This document shows, piece after piece, positions 51,436 through 59,366 of a DNA stretch of 64,000 nt. The DNA is taken from NCBI GenBank assembly GCA_934167485.1, contig CAKPKL010000005.1:62001-126000 (forward strand). The letters run 5' to 3'. The position numbers and the translations under genes were made by a program. Every line of letters begins with the position of its first letter. The first letter of the stretch is position 1. The stretch is from an uncultured Bacilli bacterium (GTDB lineage Bacteria; Bacillota_I; Bacilli_A; RF39; UBA660). The notes under the pieces are model-generated. The model was given only the letters and a program-made list of their open reading frames with translations, did not search any database and was not told the origin of the DNA.

Positions 51436-52632
51436 TTATTTTTTATCAAGTAGACAAATGCACTCTACATGTTTAGTATTTGGAAACATATCAAATGGTG
51501 TTATTTCTATAATATCATACTTTTCATTTAATATTTTTAAGTCTCTTACAAGTGTCATAGGGTCACATGAAACATATATAATTCTTTTACTATTAATATT
51601 TAAAATATTTGTAATAGTTTCAAGATTTAATCCACTTCTAGGTGGATCAACAATTATAATGTCTGGTTTAAATTTTATGTTATTAATGCACTTGCCACTA
51701 TCTCCACATATAAATTCTATATTATTAACATTATTTAAATTTTTATTTTTATTAGCATCTTCTATAGCATATTTATTAATTTCAATACCAATAACTTTTT
51801 TACAATTATTACTTACATATATTCCTATTGTACCTGTACCACAGTATAAATCTAACACAGAATCTTGGTTTATATAATTTTTAATCTTATCATATAACTT
51901 TTCACATACTTTATTGTTAACTTGAAAGAAAGAATCCGGTGATATTAAAAATTTAAACTTTCCTATGTTATTTATTATATAAGGATTTCCATATACAAGT
52001 TTATAAACTCCATTAATTTTTAAATAAATGGAATCACAAAAATCCTTAATTGGCTCTATATCTATAGAATCATTATAAGCTTCTATTGTAATCATAATAG
52101 TATTACTTACTCTACATACGATTTTATTAATATTTTTTAAATTTAATTTATTTAAATGAGGAATAATACTATTAATTTTTTCGTTGCACAAAAGACATTT
52201 ATCAATTTTTATTATAGTATTAGATTCTTCTTCAAATAGACCTAGCGTTCCATTATTAGCTTGAAATGTTATTTTATTTCGGTAGTAAAAATTACAATCG
52301 TCAAATTCAATTTTATTAATTTTAATATTGTTATTTAAATATTTTGTAATTATATTTTTAATCTTATTTTCTTTAAATTTTAATTGATCTATATAATTTA
52401 TGTGTAATAAATCACAACCACCACACTTATCATAATATTTACATGGACTTTCTATTCTATTTGGAGATTTTTTTATAAATTTATTTATGCTAGCTTCTAT
52501 GAATTTTTTCTTTTCCTTCAATATTTTTATATCAACAATTTCTCCAGGTATAGCGCCTTTTACAAATGCAATTTTATCATTTAATCTACCAATACCTTTA
52601 CCATTATGATCAAAATCAGTTATTTCTATCAT
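51436..52632 (-). CDS. 23S rRNA (uracil-5-)-methyltransferase, RlmD/RlmCD type
   Basis: The 398-residue protein has an N-terminal TRAM domain (DHNGKGIGRLNDKIAFVKGA), a [4Fe-4S] site CKYYDKCGGCDLLH with the last Cys in KCLLC, and the methyltransferase motifs FFQVN, DLYCGTGTIGIYVS and IIVDPPRSGLN. The catalytic SCDPMTLVRDLKIL ends the domain. It makes m5U in 23S rRNA (or tRNA in other members). It lies in an operon with the two genes upstream on the minus strand. Confidence 0.93.
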   Translation of the reverse strand: MIEITDFDHNGKGIGRLNDKIAFVKGAIPGEIVDIKILKEKKKFIEASINKFIKKSPNRIESPCKYYDKCGGCDLLHINYIDQLKFKENKIKNIITKYLNNNIKINKIEFDDCNFYYRNKITFQANNGTLGLFEEESNTIIKIDKCLLCNEKINSIIPHLNKLNLKNINKIVCRVSNTIMITIEAYNDSIDIEPIKDFCDSIYLKINGVYKLVYGNPYIINNIGKFKFLISPDSFFQVNNKVCEKLYDKIKNYINQDSVLDLYCGTGTIGIYVSNNCKKVIGIEINKYAIEDANKNKNLNNVNNIEFICGDSGKCINNIKFKPDIIIVDPPRSGLNLETITNILNINSKRIIYVSCDPMTLVRDLKILNEKYDIIEITPFDMFPNTKHVECICLLDKK

Positions 52633-52657
52633 ACAACCACCAAAATTATTATAACAT

Positions 52658-53278
52658 TTATTTTTTTGTTGTAGATGTTAATTTTAAAATATTATATAAA
52701 TTTTCATATACTTTACTATTTTTATTTAACGATTTAAATTCATTTAGTATTGTTTGTTTATTTTTTTCTTTTTTTCCATAACATTCAAAATAAATATATT
52801 CTAATTTTTTAGTATCAATTTTTCTAAGTTCGTTATCTATAAATTTCTTTTCATTTATTTCCTTTCTTGTTTCAAAAGATACATTTTCTTTACATAATTT
52901 TTCATAATCAATATCTTTTTCTTTCAATTTTCTTGATACTTCAAGTACATCTAATTCTTCATCTACTAATAAACTCGACTTTTTAATACTTTTTCCAAAT
53001 TCATCAAATTCTATACCAATTACATTACTATCATCACAAAAAAGTGCACAAAAATGTGGAGTAGTTGCTATATTCCATATTTCTGTCTTGTTATGCACAC
53101 ACTTTACAAATTCCTCACTAAGTTTTACACAAAAAGCAGTTAAATTTTTTAAATTTTCCTCACTTATTTTAAAAATAGGCATCTTTTTAATGTGCATAAG
53201 TTTATCACATTTATTCCAATCAAAAAAATCAATTAAATTATTATTTAAATTAAGTGTTATATCATAAATATAATTCAT
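52658..53278 (-). CDS. DUF3603-like protein
   Basis: The 206-residue protein starts at 53278 after AGGAGGAAA. The N-terminal block MNYIYDITLNLNNNLIDFFD and HIKKMPIFKISEENLKNL resemble a small Bacilli family (DUF3603). A helical C-terminal region ends STTKK. It is predicted cytosolic, with no catalytic motif. It overlaps the small membrane protein gene by 17 bases and precedes the RlmD-like gene, so all three are probably cotranscribed. Confidence 0.7.
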   Translation of the reverse strand: MNYIYDITLNLNNNLIDFFDWNKCDKLMHIKKMPIFKISEENLKNLTAFCVKLSEEFVKCVHNKTEIWNIATTPHFCALFCDDSNVIGIEFDEFGKSIKKSSLLVDEELDVLEVSRKLKEKDIDYEKLCKENVSFETRKEINEKKFIDNELRKIDTKKLEYIYFECYGKKEKNKQTILNEFKSLNKNSKVYENLYNILKLTSTTKK

Positions 53279-53480
53279 GTTTTCCTCCTATAGTCATAGA
53301 TATAATAATTATAATAATTCCAATAGGTGCATTTAAACACTCTATTCTTCTAATTATAAAGTTGACATATTCTAAAAAATTATACCCAATATTTAATAAA
53401 TTTAAATAACTAATAATATATACACAACCAATAGTAGTAAGTCCAAATCCAAATAAGAATAAAAAAATTCTAAGTAACAT
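53262..53480 (-). CDS. Small two-TM membrane protein
   Basis: The 72-residue protein starts at 53480 after AGGTGGAAC. Two hydrophobic helices (about 3-28 and 52-66) flank a loop with YNFLEYVNFIIRRIECLNAP. No family recognised. It opens the minus-strand operon and overlaps the DUF3603-like gene. Confidence 0.65.
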   Translation of the reverse strand: MLLRIFLFLFGFGLTTIGCVYIISYLNLLNIGYNFLEYVNFIIRRIECLNAPIGIIIIIISMTIGGKHELYL

Positions 53481-53564
53481 AGTTCCACCTAATAAATTTT
53501 ATTATATTATAAATTTTTTATTTATTATTTTTTAAATTTGTTATATAATTAAATAGGTGATTAT

Positions 53565-54377
53565 ATGGAATTATTAAAATATATATTTTTAGGATTTATA
53601 CAAGGAATAACAGAACCAATACCAGTATCTTCAAGTGGTCATTTATTAATATTTCAAAAAATAATAGGTGGTATAGATAAGATAGATTATGGAATACTTG
53701 CTACTATAACAAATTTTGGTAGTTTTATAGCTATTTGTTTAATATTTAAAAAAGAAATTTGTGATTTATTTAAATCTTTCTTTGGATATTTAAAAACTAA
53801 GGATAAAAAATATTATGGTAATTACAAGTATTCTTGGTATATAGTTTTAGCAACCATTCCAGCTGGAATAATGGGACTTATAGTTACTAAATTAGGATTT
53901 TTTGATGCTTTAGAAAAAAATGTTAAATTTGTTGGTATAACTTTATTAATTACAGGAATATTTTTATTTATAATAAAAGATTTTAAAGGTAAAAAAGATA
54001 AGAAAGATATAACACTTAAAGATGCCCTAATAGTTGGATTATTTCAAGTAGTAGCTTTAATTCCAGGAATAAGTAGAAGTGGCTCTACAATGATTGGAGG
54101 AATGTTTAGGGGATTAAAAAGAGAAACTGCTTTTAATTTTTCATTCCTACTATATATACCAATCAGTATAGCTACAACATTATTAGGCTTTAAAGATTTA
54201 TTTAGTGCAAATTTAGAGATAAACACGATTATGTTATATTTAATAAGTATGATAGTTGCATTTATATTTACTTATATAGGTACTAAATGGTTTAGAAAAG
54301 TTGTAAAAGAAGGAAAATTAATATACTTTTCAATATATTGTTTAATAGTAGGTATATTAGTAATAATGTTTTTATAA
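53565..54377 (+). CDS. uppP: Undecaprenyl-diphosphatase
   Basis: The 270-residue membrane protein has the BacA/UppP motifs GFIQGITEPIPVSSSGHLLI and LIPGISRSGSTMIGGMFRGL. The usual first motif is GLTEFLPISSTGH, so this is the PIPVSSSGH variant common in gut Firmicutes. It dephosphorylates undecaprenyl pyrophosphate to recycle the lipid carrier and gives low-level bacitracin resistance. It starts after AGGTGATT. Confidence 0.95.
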   Translation: MELLKYIFLGFIQGITEPIPVSSSGHLLIFQKIIGGIDKIDYGILATITNFGSFIAICLIFKKEICDLFKSFFGYLKTKDKKYYGNYKYSWYIVLATIPAGIMGLIVTKLGFFDALEKNVKFVGITLLITGIFLFIIKDFKGKKDKKDITLKDALIVGLFQVVALIPGISRSGSTMIGGMFRGLKRETAFNFSFLLYIPISIATTLLGFKDLFSANLEINTIMLYLISMIVAFIFTYIGTKWFRKVVKEGKLIYFSIYCLIVGILVIMFL

Positions 54378-54400
54378 AAGTCTTAAGACTTTTTTCTTTT
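54376..54400 (+). terminator. uppP terminator
   Basis: AAAAGTC/GACTTTT (54376-54393) form a self-complementary hairpin followed by TTTC. It overlaps the uppP stop. Confidence 0.7.
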
Positions 54401-54441
54401 AGCAAAAAATAAATTATGATATAATTAGTAGGGTGTTTGAT

Positions 54442-54834
54442 TTGAAAGCAGTAAAAAACTATTTAAAACATTTAATAATATATTTAATGTCATTTATGAT
54501 AAATTATTTAATATTTATTGTATTAATGTTATTTATAAGTTATAAAAATTATATAGGTATACAGATAATTAATGTAATAGCTTGGATAATTTCAATGTTA
54601 TTTGTATTTTATGTAGATCAAAAATATGTACCAGATTTAGTAGATGAAAATAATAGTAAGGAATTATTTAAATTTATTTTAGTTAGACTACTTAGTTTAA
54701 TAATAGAATCCATAATAATATTTGTATTTATTAATATATTTCAATGTAATTATTATTTAATTAAGTTATTTAGTTTAATGAGTCTATTTATATTAAATAG
54801 TTTTTATGTAAAAAATATTAAATTTAAAGATTAA
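54442..54834 (+). CDS. GtrA-like membrane protein
   Basis: The 130-residue protein has four membrane helices with the pattern of GtrA family: YLMSFMINYLIFIVLM, NVIAWIISMLFVFYVDQKYV, FILVRLLSLIIESIIIF, and a basic end YVKNIKFKD. GtrA-like proteins may flip lipid-linked sugars. Start is likely TTG 54442 (GTG 54433 is inside the AGGGTG site), and TATAAT at 54420-54425 is a good -10 box. Confidence 0.8.
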   Translation: MKAVKNYLKHLIIYLMSFMINYLIFIVLMLFISYKNYIGIQIINVIAWIISMLFVFYVDQKYVPDLVDENNSKELFKFILVRLLSLIIESIIIFVFINIFQCNYYLIKLFSLMSLFILNSFYVKNIKFKD

Positions 54835-54835
54835 A

Positions 54836-54862
54836 AAAAGTTCATAATGAACTATTTTTTTG
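54836..54862. terminator. Bidirectional terminator
   Basis: AGTTCA (54839-54844) pairs with TGAACT (54848-54853), with A-rich and T-rich flanks on both sides. Confidence 0.75.
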
Positions 54863-55064
54863 TATATTTTTTAATATCAACATAAGTAATATATTTGCTT
54901 AAATTAAATCCACATTCTTGTGCAAGTTCAATTAATCTTTGATTGGATGCAGAATATACATCAGAAGCACTAATAGCTGCTGCACCAAATCCACCAATTA
55001 AGAAAGCACTTTCAAAGTAATCAATTAAATCTCTGCGTAAAGCCTCAAAATCTATATTATCCAT
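54852..55064 (-). CDS. Small conserved-looking protein, unknown function
   Basis: The 70-residue protein starts at 55064 (MDNIDFEALRRDLIDYFESA) after GGAGGTATTT. It has a helical start, a Gly/Ala-rich hydrophobic middle (FLIGGFGAAAISASDV) and a helical end (NQRLIELAQECGFNLSKYI). It may be a soluble helical protein binding to a membrane or partner. No family is known to me. It is monocistronic. Confidence 0.6.
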   Translation of the reverse strand: MDNIDFEALRRDLIDYFESAFLIGGFGAAAISASDVYSASNQRLIELAQECGFNLSKYITYVDIKKYTKK

Positions 55065-55260
55065 AAATACCTCCAACTATATATTTACTATTTTAACATA
55101 TAATTTATTTAAATTAAATTAAAAAGTAATCAGTTAAGTTATTATAATGACACTCTTTACATTGATTGTGGTATATATTCAATAAAATATATAAAAAAAC
55201 AACAATAAAGATGAATTAATTATAAATGTGATTGCTATCATTATGTTAACTGGTATTAGC
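55065..55260. other. Gene-poor AT-rich region with a degenerate partner site
   Basis: About 195 bases hold no ORF with a good ribosome binding site. A 13-base word, ATGACACTCTTT, occurs at 55147 and again at 55267, 120 bases apart. The sequence GTGATTGCTATCATTATG (55228-55245) encodes a short hydrophobic fragment that could be a remnant of a toxin gene like the one at 56895. Confidence 0.35.
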
Positions 55261-55346
55261 AAAAAAATGACACTCTTTCATCTCTGATTGAGTGTCAAAA
55301 CTAACTTTTTAGAGGCGACATTCACTTGTAAAATCAAATGTTCCTC
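55261..55346 (-). ncRNA. Orphan copy of the antisense RNA
   Basis: A minus-strand -10 box TATAAT (55357-55352) is followed by a region matching the antisense RNA of the 56.9 kb locus (55371-55334 with 57083-57044). A minus terminator follows: TGACACTC/GAGTGTCA (55268-55275 with 55290-55297) and seven T. Predicted size is about 85 nt. Confidence 0.5.
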
Positions 55347-55353
55347 TTTTTAT
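55311..55353 (+). terminator. Plus-strand terminator matching that of the toxin locus
   Basis: GAGG..ACATT pairs with AATGT..CCTC and is followed by TTTTT (55346-55351). The same hairpin form occurs at 57031-57063. Confidence 0.5.
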
Positions 55354-55388
55354 TATATGCAAGTTTGCTTGCTTACAGGACAATATTT

Positions 55389-56126
55389 TTATTTTTCTTC
55401 GTCTTTTAATCCTTTTTTTATTCCTTTAGCTATTTCTCCAACGGAATTTCCAACTGTTGGTGCCATTTCATCAATTATTTCTTTAGCTACAGGTATTTGC
55501 TGTTGAGCATAAAAAGCAGTAATTTCTCTACTTTTTGCTGTAGAATATATAATACCAGAAATTATGATTGTAACCAAAATAATAAATCCACCAAACATAT
55601 AAAATGGAATAAGGTCAAATGAATCGGATTCTTTATTAGAATCAGTTTTATCTTTTAATTGATTTTCAATTGAACAGTATTTAGAAGTATAAGAATTATC
55701 TTTGATACTAGGAAAATCGCACTCACCATCTAATGCATCATTTATTATTTCGATAGATTTTTTATCAGCTTGAATAGATTTTTTTAATTCTTCTATTCTA
55801 TCTTTTCTTTCATAATAAGCATCATCAATACCAGTAAATTCTTCTCTATCTAATGATTTAATTTGATCTTCAATTGGTTTTATTTTTTCTTCTAATGTTG
55901 CCTTTGAATTCTCGAGATTTTGCTTTTCAGTGGCCAATTGTTTGGTTAATTTTGCCTTACTATTTTGAGAGTAATTTGAATTTATTTTTCTTTGCTTAGA
56001 AATTCCAGTTGCGATTAAACCTCCTCCTACTAATAAGCCTATTATTAAAACTAAAATGGCAACCATAGTAATTTTCTTTTTGTTTTTCTGATATCTTTCT
56101 TCATTTAAAAATTTCTTATTTTCCAT
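55389..56126 (-). CDS. Two-TM protein with central extracytoplasmic coiled coil
   Basis: The 245-residue protein starts at 56126 (MENKKFLNEERYQKNKKK) after AAAGGAG. A first membrane helix (about 21-43) is followed by a long coiled coil (about 52-165; KLTKQLATEKQNLENSKATL), with two Cys, GECDFPS and KYCSIEN, that could form a disulfide. A second membrane helix (about 173-195) leads to a cytoplasmic tail with QQQIPVAKEIIDEMAPTVG and GIKKGLKDEEK. The tail resembles those of zinc-ribbon membrane proteins in gut Firmicutes. Function unknown. Confidence 0.65.
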   Translation of the reverse strand: MENKKFLNEERYQKNKKKITMVAILVLIIGLLVGGGLIATGISKQRKINSNYSQNSKAKLTKQLATEKQNLENSKATLEEKIKPIEDQIKSLDREEFTGIDDAYYERKDRIEELKKSIQADKKSIEIINDALDGECDFPSIKDNSYTSKYCSIENQLKDKTDSNKESDSFDLIPFYMFGGFIILVTIIISGIIYSTAKSREITAFYAQQQIPVAKEIIDEMAPTVGNSVGEIAKGIKKGLKDEEK

Positions 56127-56204
56127 AAGTTCAACTCCTTTCACATAATATTATACCATATAATTGATAAATTTGTATCCATAAATTACCACTTTAAGTA
56201 AAAG

Positions 56205-56249
56205 TTAATATCCTTGTTTTCGAGGATAATAAAACAAGAGGTGGTATTT
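56205..56249 (+). promoter_or_regulatory. 5' hairpin before XRE regulator
   Basis: CTTGTTTT (56213-56220) can pair with AAAACAAG (56231-56238) directly before AGAGGTGG; TATCCT/AGGATA form an alternative inner stem. The structure touches the ribosome binding site. Confidence 0.35.
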
Positions 56250-56549
56250 ATGACTAAAAAAGATGGTTTAAATTTTAAAAATATGCAAATACTAAGAGAA
56301 AAGAAAAATATAACTCAGGTTAAACTTAGTTTATTAGTTGGTGTATCCCAGCAAAGTATTACTTATTATGAAACTAACACTAGAACTCCATCACTCCCAG
56401 TTGCATTTAAAATTGCCAAAGAGTTAGGAACAAGTGTTGAAGGATTGGTAGAAGGTAATGATATTATTGCAAAATATTATACTCTATGTGATTCAGATAA
56501 AGAAACTATCAATAAAATTATTGAAACGCTTTATAACAAAAAGGGTTAA
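56250..56549 (+). CDS. XRE-family transcriptional regulator
   Basis: The start at 56250 (MTKKDGLNFKNMQILREKK) follows AGAGGTGG. The 99-residue protein has a Cro/CI helix-turn-helix (about 8-62; NITQVKLSLLVGVSQQSIT, YYETNTRTPSLPVAFKIAKEL) and a short helical C-terminus. It is the type found in prophages and mobile elements. It lies between the two antisense modules and may regulate them or other accessory genes. Confidence 0.9.
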   Translation: MTKKDGLNFKNMQILREKKNITQVKLSLLVGVSQQSITYYETNTRTPSLPVAFKIAKELGTSVEGLVEGNDIIAKYYTLCDSDKETINKIIETLYNKKG

Positions 56550-56633
56550 AAATTTCAACTTACCTTTTTATATACTTAAATCAAAATTGTCTTTTTCTCC
56601 TTTGAATTGTGAATTTTATTAAATTAACAAAAT

Positions 56634-56670
56634 AAAACTACTCTCAATTTAATTTGAAAGTAGTTTTTAT
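56634..56670 (+). terminator. Terminator after XRE regulator
   Basis: AAAACTACT (56634-56642) pairs with AGTAGTTTT (56659-56667) with an inner stem TCAA/TTGA, then TT. About 85 bases after the stop. Confidence 0.7.
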
Positions 56671-56788
56671 ATTATCTCGAAAAGTTCGAGCAACTATCAA
56701 TATGGTGCGGAAAAACTACAGCTTACGAACGTTGTTCTCTTTCTGTTAACATTATAAATTAAATAAATAAAAAAATCAATATATACTA
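56671..56788. other. Intergenic region before the toxin promoter
   Basis: About 120 bases with no gene. CTCGAA/TTCGAG (56676-56690) and the palindrome GAACGTTGTTC (56738-56748) are small inverted repeats, perhaps remnants of a recombination or attachment site. Nothing firm can be assigned. Confidence 0.3.
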
Positions 56789-56817
56789 TTGATATACGAA
56801 CATAGATTTGGCATAAT
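56789..56817 (+). promoter_or_regulatory. Toxin-like gene promoter
   Basis: TTGATA (56789-56794), 17-base spacer, CATAAT (56812-56817). Predicted start near 56824. Confidence 0.65.
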
Positions 56818-56852
56818 GTTAATGGATACATTTGAAATATATCAGATTTTTC

Positions 56853-56888
56853 CCCTTTCTATTTATCTTTGATAAAAGAAAGGTGGTG
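56853..56888 (+). promoter_or_regulatory. Hairpin hiding the toxin ribosome binding site
   Basis: CCTTTCT (56855-56861) pairs with AGAAAGG (56877-56883), which is the first part of the AAAGGTGGTGAT ribosome binding site. Inner pairs TATC/GATA extend the stem. Type I toxin mRNAs commonly fold this way to stay untranslated until processed. Confidence 0.6.
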
Positions 56889-56894
56889 ATATTT

Positions 56895-56972
56895 ATGACT
56901 AAAAGGGAATTATCTCAATATGTTATTATATTACTACTATTTGTAGTTGTAATAATTTTACTCCTAAAATAG
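56895..56972 (+). CDS. 25-residue hydrophobic toxin-like peptide
   Basis: ATG 56895 follows AAAGGTGGTGAT. The product starts MTKRELSQYVIILLLFVVVI and ends ILLLK: a short basic/polar head, a single membrane helix (about 9-24) and a final Lys. Size, helix and strong ribosome binding site match type I toxins such as those of the TxpA/Bsr group, though the sequence is not one I recognise. A convergent antisense RNA begins about 85 bases downstream and runs back to the stop codon. Confidence 0.7.
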   Translation: MTKRELSQYVIILLLFVVVIILLLK

Positions 56973-56973
56973 C

Positions 56974-57057
56974 AAAAACATCTGAAAACAACAATGGTTG
57001 ATTTCAGATGATCCAATTAAGGGATTACATCTGATTCACGCAGTCAAATGTATCCTC
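56974..57057 (-). ncRNA. Antisense RNA (antitoxin-like) overlapping toxin 3' UTR
   Basis: A minus-strand -10 box TATAAT (57069-57064) predicts a start near 57057. The RNA would end at a terminator hairpin, CATCTGAAA/TTTCAGATG (56979-56987 with 57002-57010), followed by TTTTT (56978-56974), just after the toxin stop codon. It is fully complementary to the toxin mRNA 3' UTR. No clear -35 box; TTGCA just before the -10 box may act as an extended -10. Confidence 0.6.
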
Positions 57058-57063
57058 TTTTTT
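57031..57063 (+). terminator. Toxin mRNA terminator
   Basis: GGATTACAT (57022-57030 region) pairs with ATGTATCC (57048-57055) with one bulged base, then CTTTTTT. Its far side overlaps the antisense promoter. Confidence 0.55.
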
Positions 57064-57136
57064 ATTATATGCAAGTTTCCTTGACATATTTAATATAACA
57101 CAAATAAATGTTATTGTCAAAAAAATATAATTAAAT

Positions 57137-57607
57137 TTATTTGAATATTGATAATTTTTTTACTGGAGCTATAACAGGTTTTTGTTTAGCCAAATAATTG
57201 TCTTTCATATTTGATATTTCATAAAGTTTTACTATTGAATTATTAATTTGATCTATATCGTCAAAAGATATAGATTTTTTATAGGTAAAATAATCTTTGA
57301 ACTTTCTAGGATTTAAATTTGTTATTTGCTTAAATGTTTCTGAAAAATATTCTAAAGAATAAAAACCATTTTTAAAAGCTATATTAATGAAATTTGAATC
57401 ATTATTTTTTATTAATAGTATTGAATTATATATTCTAATTGAATTAATATATTCAACAATAGTTAAACCAATTTCTTTTTTAAATAACTTCATTATGTAA
57501 TATCTGTTATAAAAAAACTTATTTTCTAATTCTTCTATAGTTATTTTATTTTTAATATTTTCATCTATATAAATTAGTATTTCACAAATAAGCTTATTAG
57601 AATACAT
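57137..57607 (-). CDS. AraC-family DNA-binding protein, HTH domain only
   Basis: The start at 57607 (MYSNKLICEILIYIDENI) follows TTGGTGAAAG; ATG 57622 is too close to it. The 156-residue protein has two helix-turn-helix units of AraC/XylS type (about 12-105): TIEELENKFFYNRYYIMKLFKKE and INIAFKNGFYSLEYFSETFKQ in parts, then NLNPRKFKDYF. No sensor domain; a short tail follows (KQKPVIAPVKKLSIFK). It is divergent from the VirD4-like gene and may control it. Confidence 0.85.
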   Translation of the reverse strand: MYSNKLICEILIYIDENIKNKITIEELENKFFYNRYYIMKLFKKEIGLTIVEYINSIRIYNSILLIKNNDSNFINIAFKNGFYSLEYFSETFKQITNLNPRKFKDYFTYKKSISFDDIDQINNSIVKLYEISNMKDNYLAKQKPVIAPVKKLSIFK

Positions 57608-57724
57608 AACTTTCACCAACATTATAATACCTTAATTTTTACAAAAAATCAATAGAATGCCATTATTGTTTAAGTTTGGTTTGAGATGGGATGTTATATT
57701 AGATGTGCAAAGGGAGGAATGATT

Positions 57725-59011
57725 ATGAATTTTGCAAAATGGGAAACCGAAGAAAATATGAAAAAATATATTCCATTAATAGGAGTTAACTGGAATACAG
57801 AAGTTAAATCTTCTGGACTACCAATGGCTTATGATGACAATTATTTATATATTTCTGATAGATTAAATCATTCATTAGTTATTGGATCAACAGGAAGTGG
57901 TAAAACACAAACAATAACACTTCCATTATTAGAACTAGCCAATAAAGCAGGAGAATCAGTAGTTATTCACGATACTAAGAATGAACTTTATGAAGCAACA
58001 AATGAAATATTTAAAGAAAATGGTTATAACGTAATAAGATTAAATTTTGATGATGCCATGGATTCAAATAATTGGAATCCACTTGATTTACCTTATAGAT
58101 TATATAAAGAAGGTAATAAAGATAAAGCTCAAGATATGCTTGAAGAATTAGCTTTCTATTTACTTAACGATTTAGAAGAAGTTAATGCAGATCCATTCTG
58201 GATTAATTCGGCTATCAATTATTTTACAGGACTTACTTTATATGCTTTTGAAAATGAAAAAGAGGTAAGTTTAACTACAATAAGAGATTTAGATATACAA
58301 GTTAAAGAAAGTGGAAAAGATTTTAAAGATAAACTTGATAAGAAATCTAGTGCTTACATTAATTTATCTGGAGTATTAAATGCTCCAAATGAAACTAAAG
58401 GAAGTATATTATCTGTATTTAGTCAAAAAATAAAAAGATTTATATCAAAAGAAAATTTAAATAAATTGTTATCTGAATCAGATTTTGATATTACTAATAT
58501 AGCTAAAGAAAAAACTATTATATATGTAGTTTCTGGTAATTCAAGTAATTCAGAAAGACTACTTCCTTTATTAATTAGTCAAGTATATTATGCTAAAGAT
58601 GAGTATTCAAAAAAGGAAGGAAAAATTGATATTATAGTTGATGATTTCTTTGAATTATATCCAATAAAGAACTTTGAAAAAATGTTAAATTACTCAAGAG
58701 GTATAAATATTACATTTACTCTTATGATAAGAGGATTTAATGATTTAAAAAATAAATATGGAAAGGAAAATACTGAGATATTAAAATTATGTTTTGCTAA
58801 TATAGTTTATTTATTATCACAAGATATTGATACATTAGAAGAAATAAGTAATCTATGTGGAAAAACATGTGAAGATGGTATAGTTAAACCATTAATAACT
58901 GTAGAAGAATTAAAAACATTAAGAGTATTTGAAGCAATAATTTTAATACCAAGAATAATGCCAATTAAAACAAAGTTATTGCCACATTACGAAATGAAAA
59001 AAAGTTTATAG
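57725..59011 (+). CDS. VirD4/TraG-family coupling ATPase
   Basis: The 428-residue protein starts at 57725 (MNFAKWETEE), 7 bases after AAGGGAGG; ATGs at 57686 and 57719 are badly spaced. Walker A is GSTGSGKT (54-61), then NWNPLDLPYRLYKEGNKDKA of the TraG/VirD4 pattern, and Walker B DIIVDDFFEL (302-311; Asp306, Asp307). IRGFNDLKNKYGKENTEILKLCFAN in parts is the typical arm. No N-terminal membrane helices, unlike full VirD4. No relaxase or other T4SS genes lie near, so it may be part of a mobile remnant or another motor system. Confidence 0.88.
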   Translation: MNFAKWETEENMKKYIPLIGVNWNTEVKSSGLPMAYDDNYLYISDRLNHSLVIGSTGSGKTQTITLPLLELANKAGESVVIHDTKNELYEATNEIFKENGYNVIRLNFDDAMDSNNWNPLDLPYRLYKEGNKDKAQDMLEELAFYLLNDLEEVNADPFWINSAINYFTGLTLYAFENEKEVSLTTIRDLDIQVKESGKDFKDKLDKKSSAYINLSGVLNAPNETKGSILSVFSQKIKRFISKENLNKLLSESDFDITNIAKEKTIIYVVSGNSSNSERLLPLLISQVYYAKDEYSKKEGKIDIIVDDFFELYPIKNFEKMLNYSRGINITFTLMIRGFNDLKNKYGKENTEILKLCFANIVYLLSQDIDTLEEISNLCGKTCEDGIVKPLITVEELKTLRVFEAIILIPRIMPIKTKLLPHYEMKKSL

Positions 59012-59047
59012 TATAAAAGAATAAAATTATTGTTTCTCGATTAAAAA

Positions 59048-59054
59048 GGGGGGG
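59048..59054 (+). promoter_or_regulatory. Poly-G ribosome binding site (G7)
   Basis: AAAAAGGGGGGG stands 5 bases before ATG 59060. It is one of three G-tract sites in this operon. Confidence 0.6.
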
Positions 59055-59059
59055 AATTT

Positions 59060-59350
59060 ATGACTTGTTCAAGTTGTAAATATTTAAAAGAGGACAAGAA
59101 GTATGAGGGAGCTTTGTGTGGTACTAAATACTATTGTGAAAAAATTAAAGAATATGTAGATGGGTCTAATTATTGTTGTAGTGCCTATGATAAATCGTAT
59201 TCAAGAAGTAATTACACTTGTGATAAGATATGTGAAGAAGGTAGAAAATTTAGTGATGATGACAGACCAATATCCTATCATATAGCAATTTTAATACTAA
59301 TTATTTTATTAGGATTATTAGCTACATTTTTAAATAATATAAGTATGTAA
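59060..59350 (+). CDS. Cys-rich small membrane protein
   Basis: The 96-residue protein has eight Cys in its first 58 residues (3, 6, 20, 26, 39, 40, 54, 58), in CSSCKYLKE, LCGTKYYCEKIK, YCCSAYDK and TCDKICEEG. They suggest a metal-binding or disulfide module. A C-terminal membrane helix follows (about 73-91). Similar CxxCKYxxE modules occur in small uncharacterised Firmicutes proteins. It lies in an operon with the next two genes. Confidence 0.7.
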   Translation: MTCSSCKYLKEDKKYEGALCGTKYYCEKIKEYVDGSNYCCSAYDKSYSRSNYTCDKICEEGRKFSDDDRPISYHIAILILIILLGLLATFLNNISM

Positions 59351-59354
59351 ATAA

Positions 59355-59359
59355 GGGGG
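59355..59359 (+). promoter_or_regulatory. Poly-G ribosome binding site (G5)
   Basis: ATAAGGGGGATTTGAA before ATG 59367. Confidence 0.5.
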
Positions 59360-59366
59360 ATTTGAA

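Noticed and set aside
51458..51877. 139-codon plus-strand frame over the RlmD-like gene
   Set aside because: Antisense shadow of a conserved enzyme gene; hydrophobic composition comes from AT-rich complement.
55288..55506. 72-codon plus-strand frame spanning the orphan antisense module
   Set aside because: It overlaps two terminators and the 3' end of the coiled-coil gene, and lacks a ribosome binding site.
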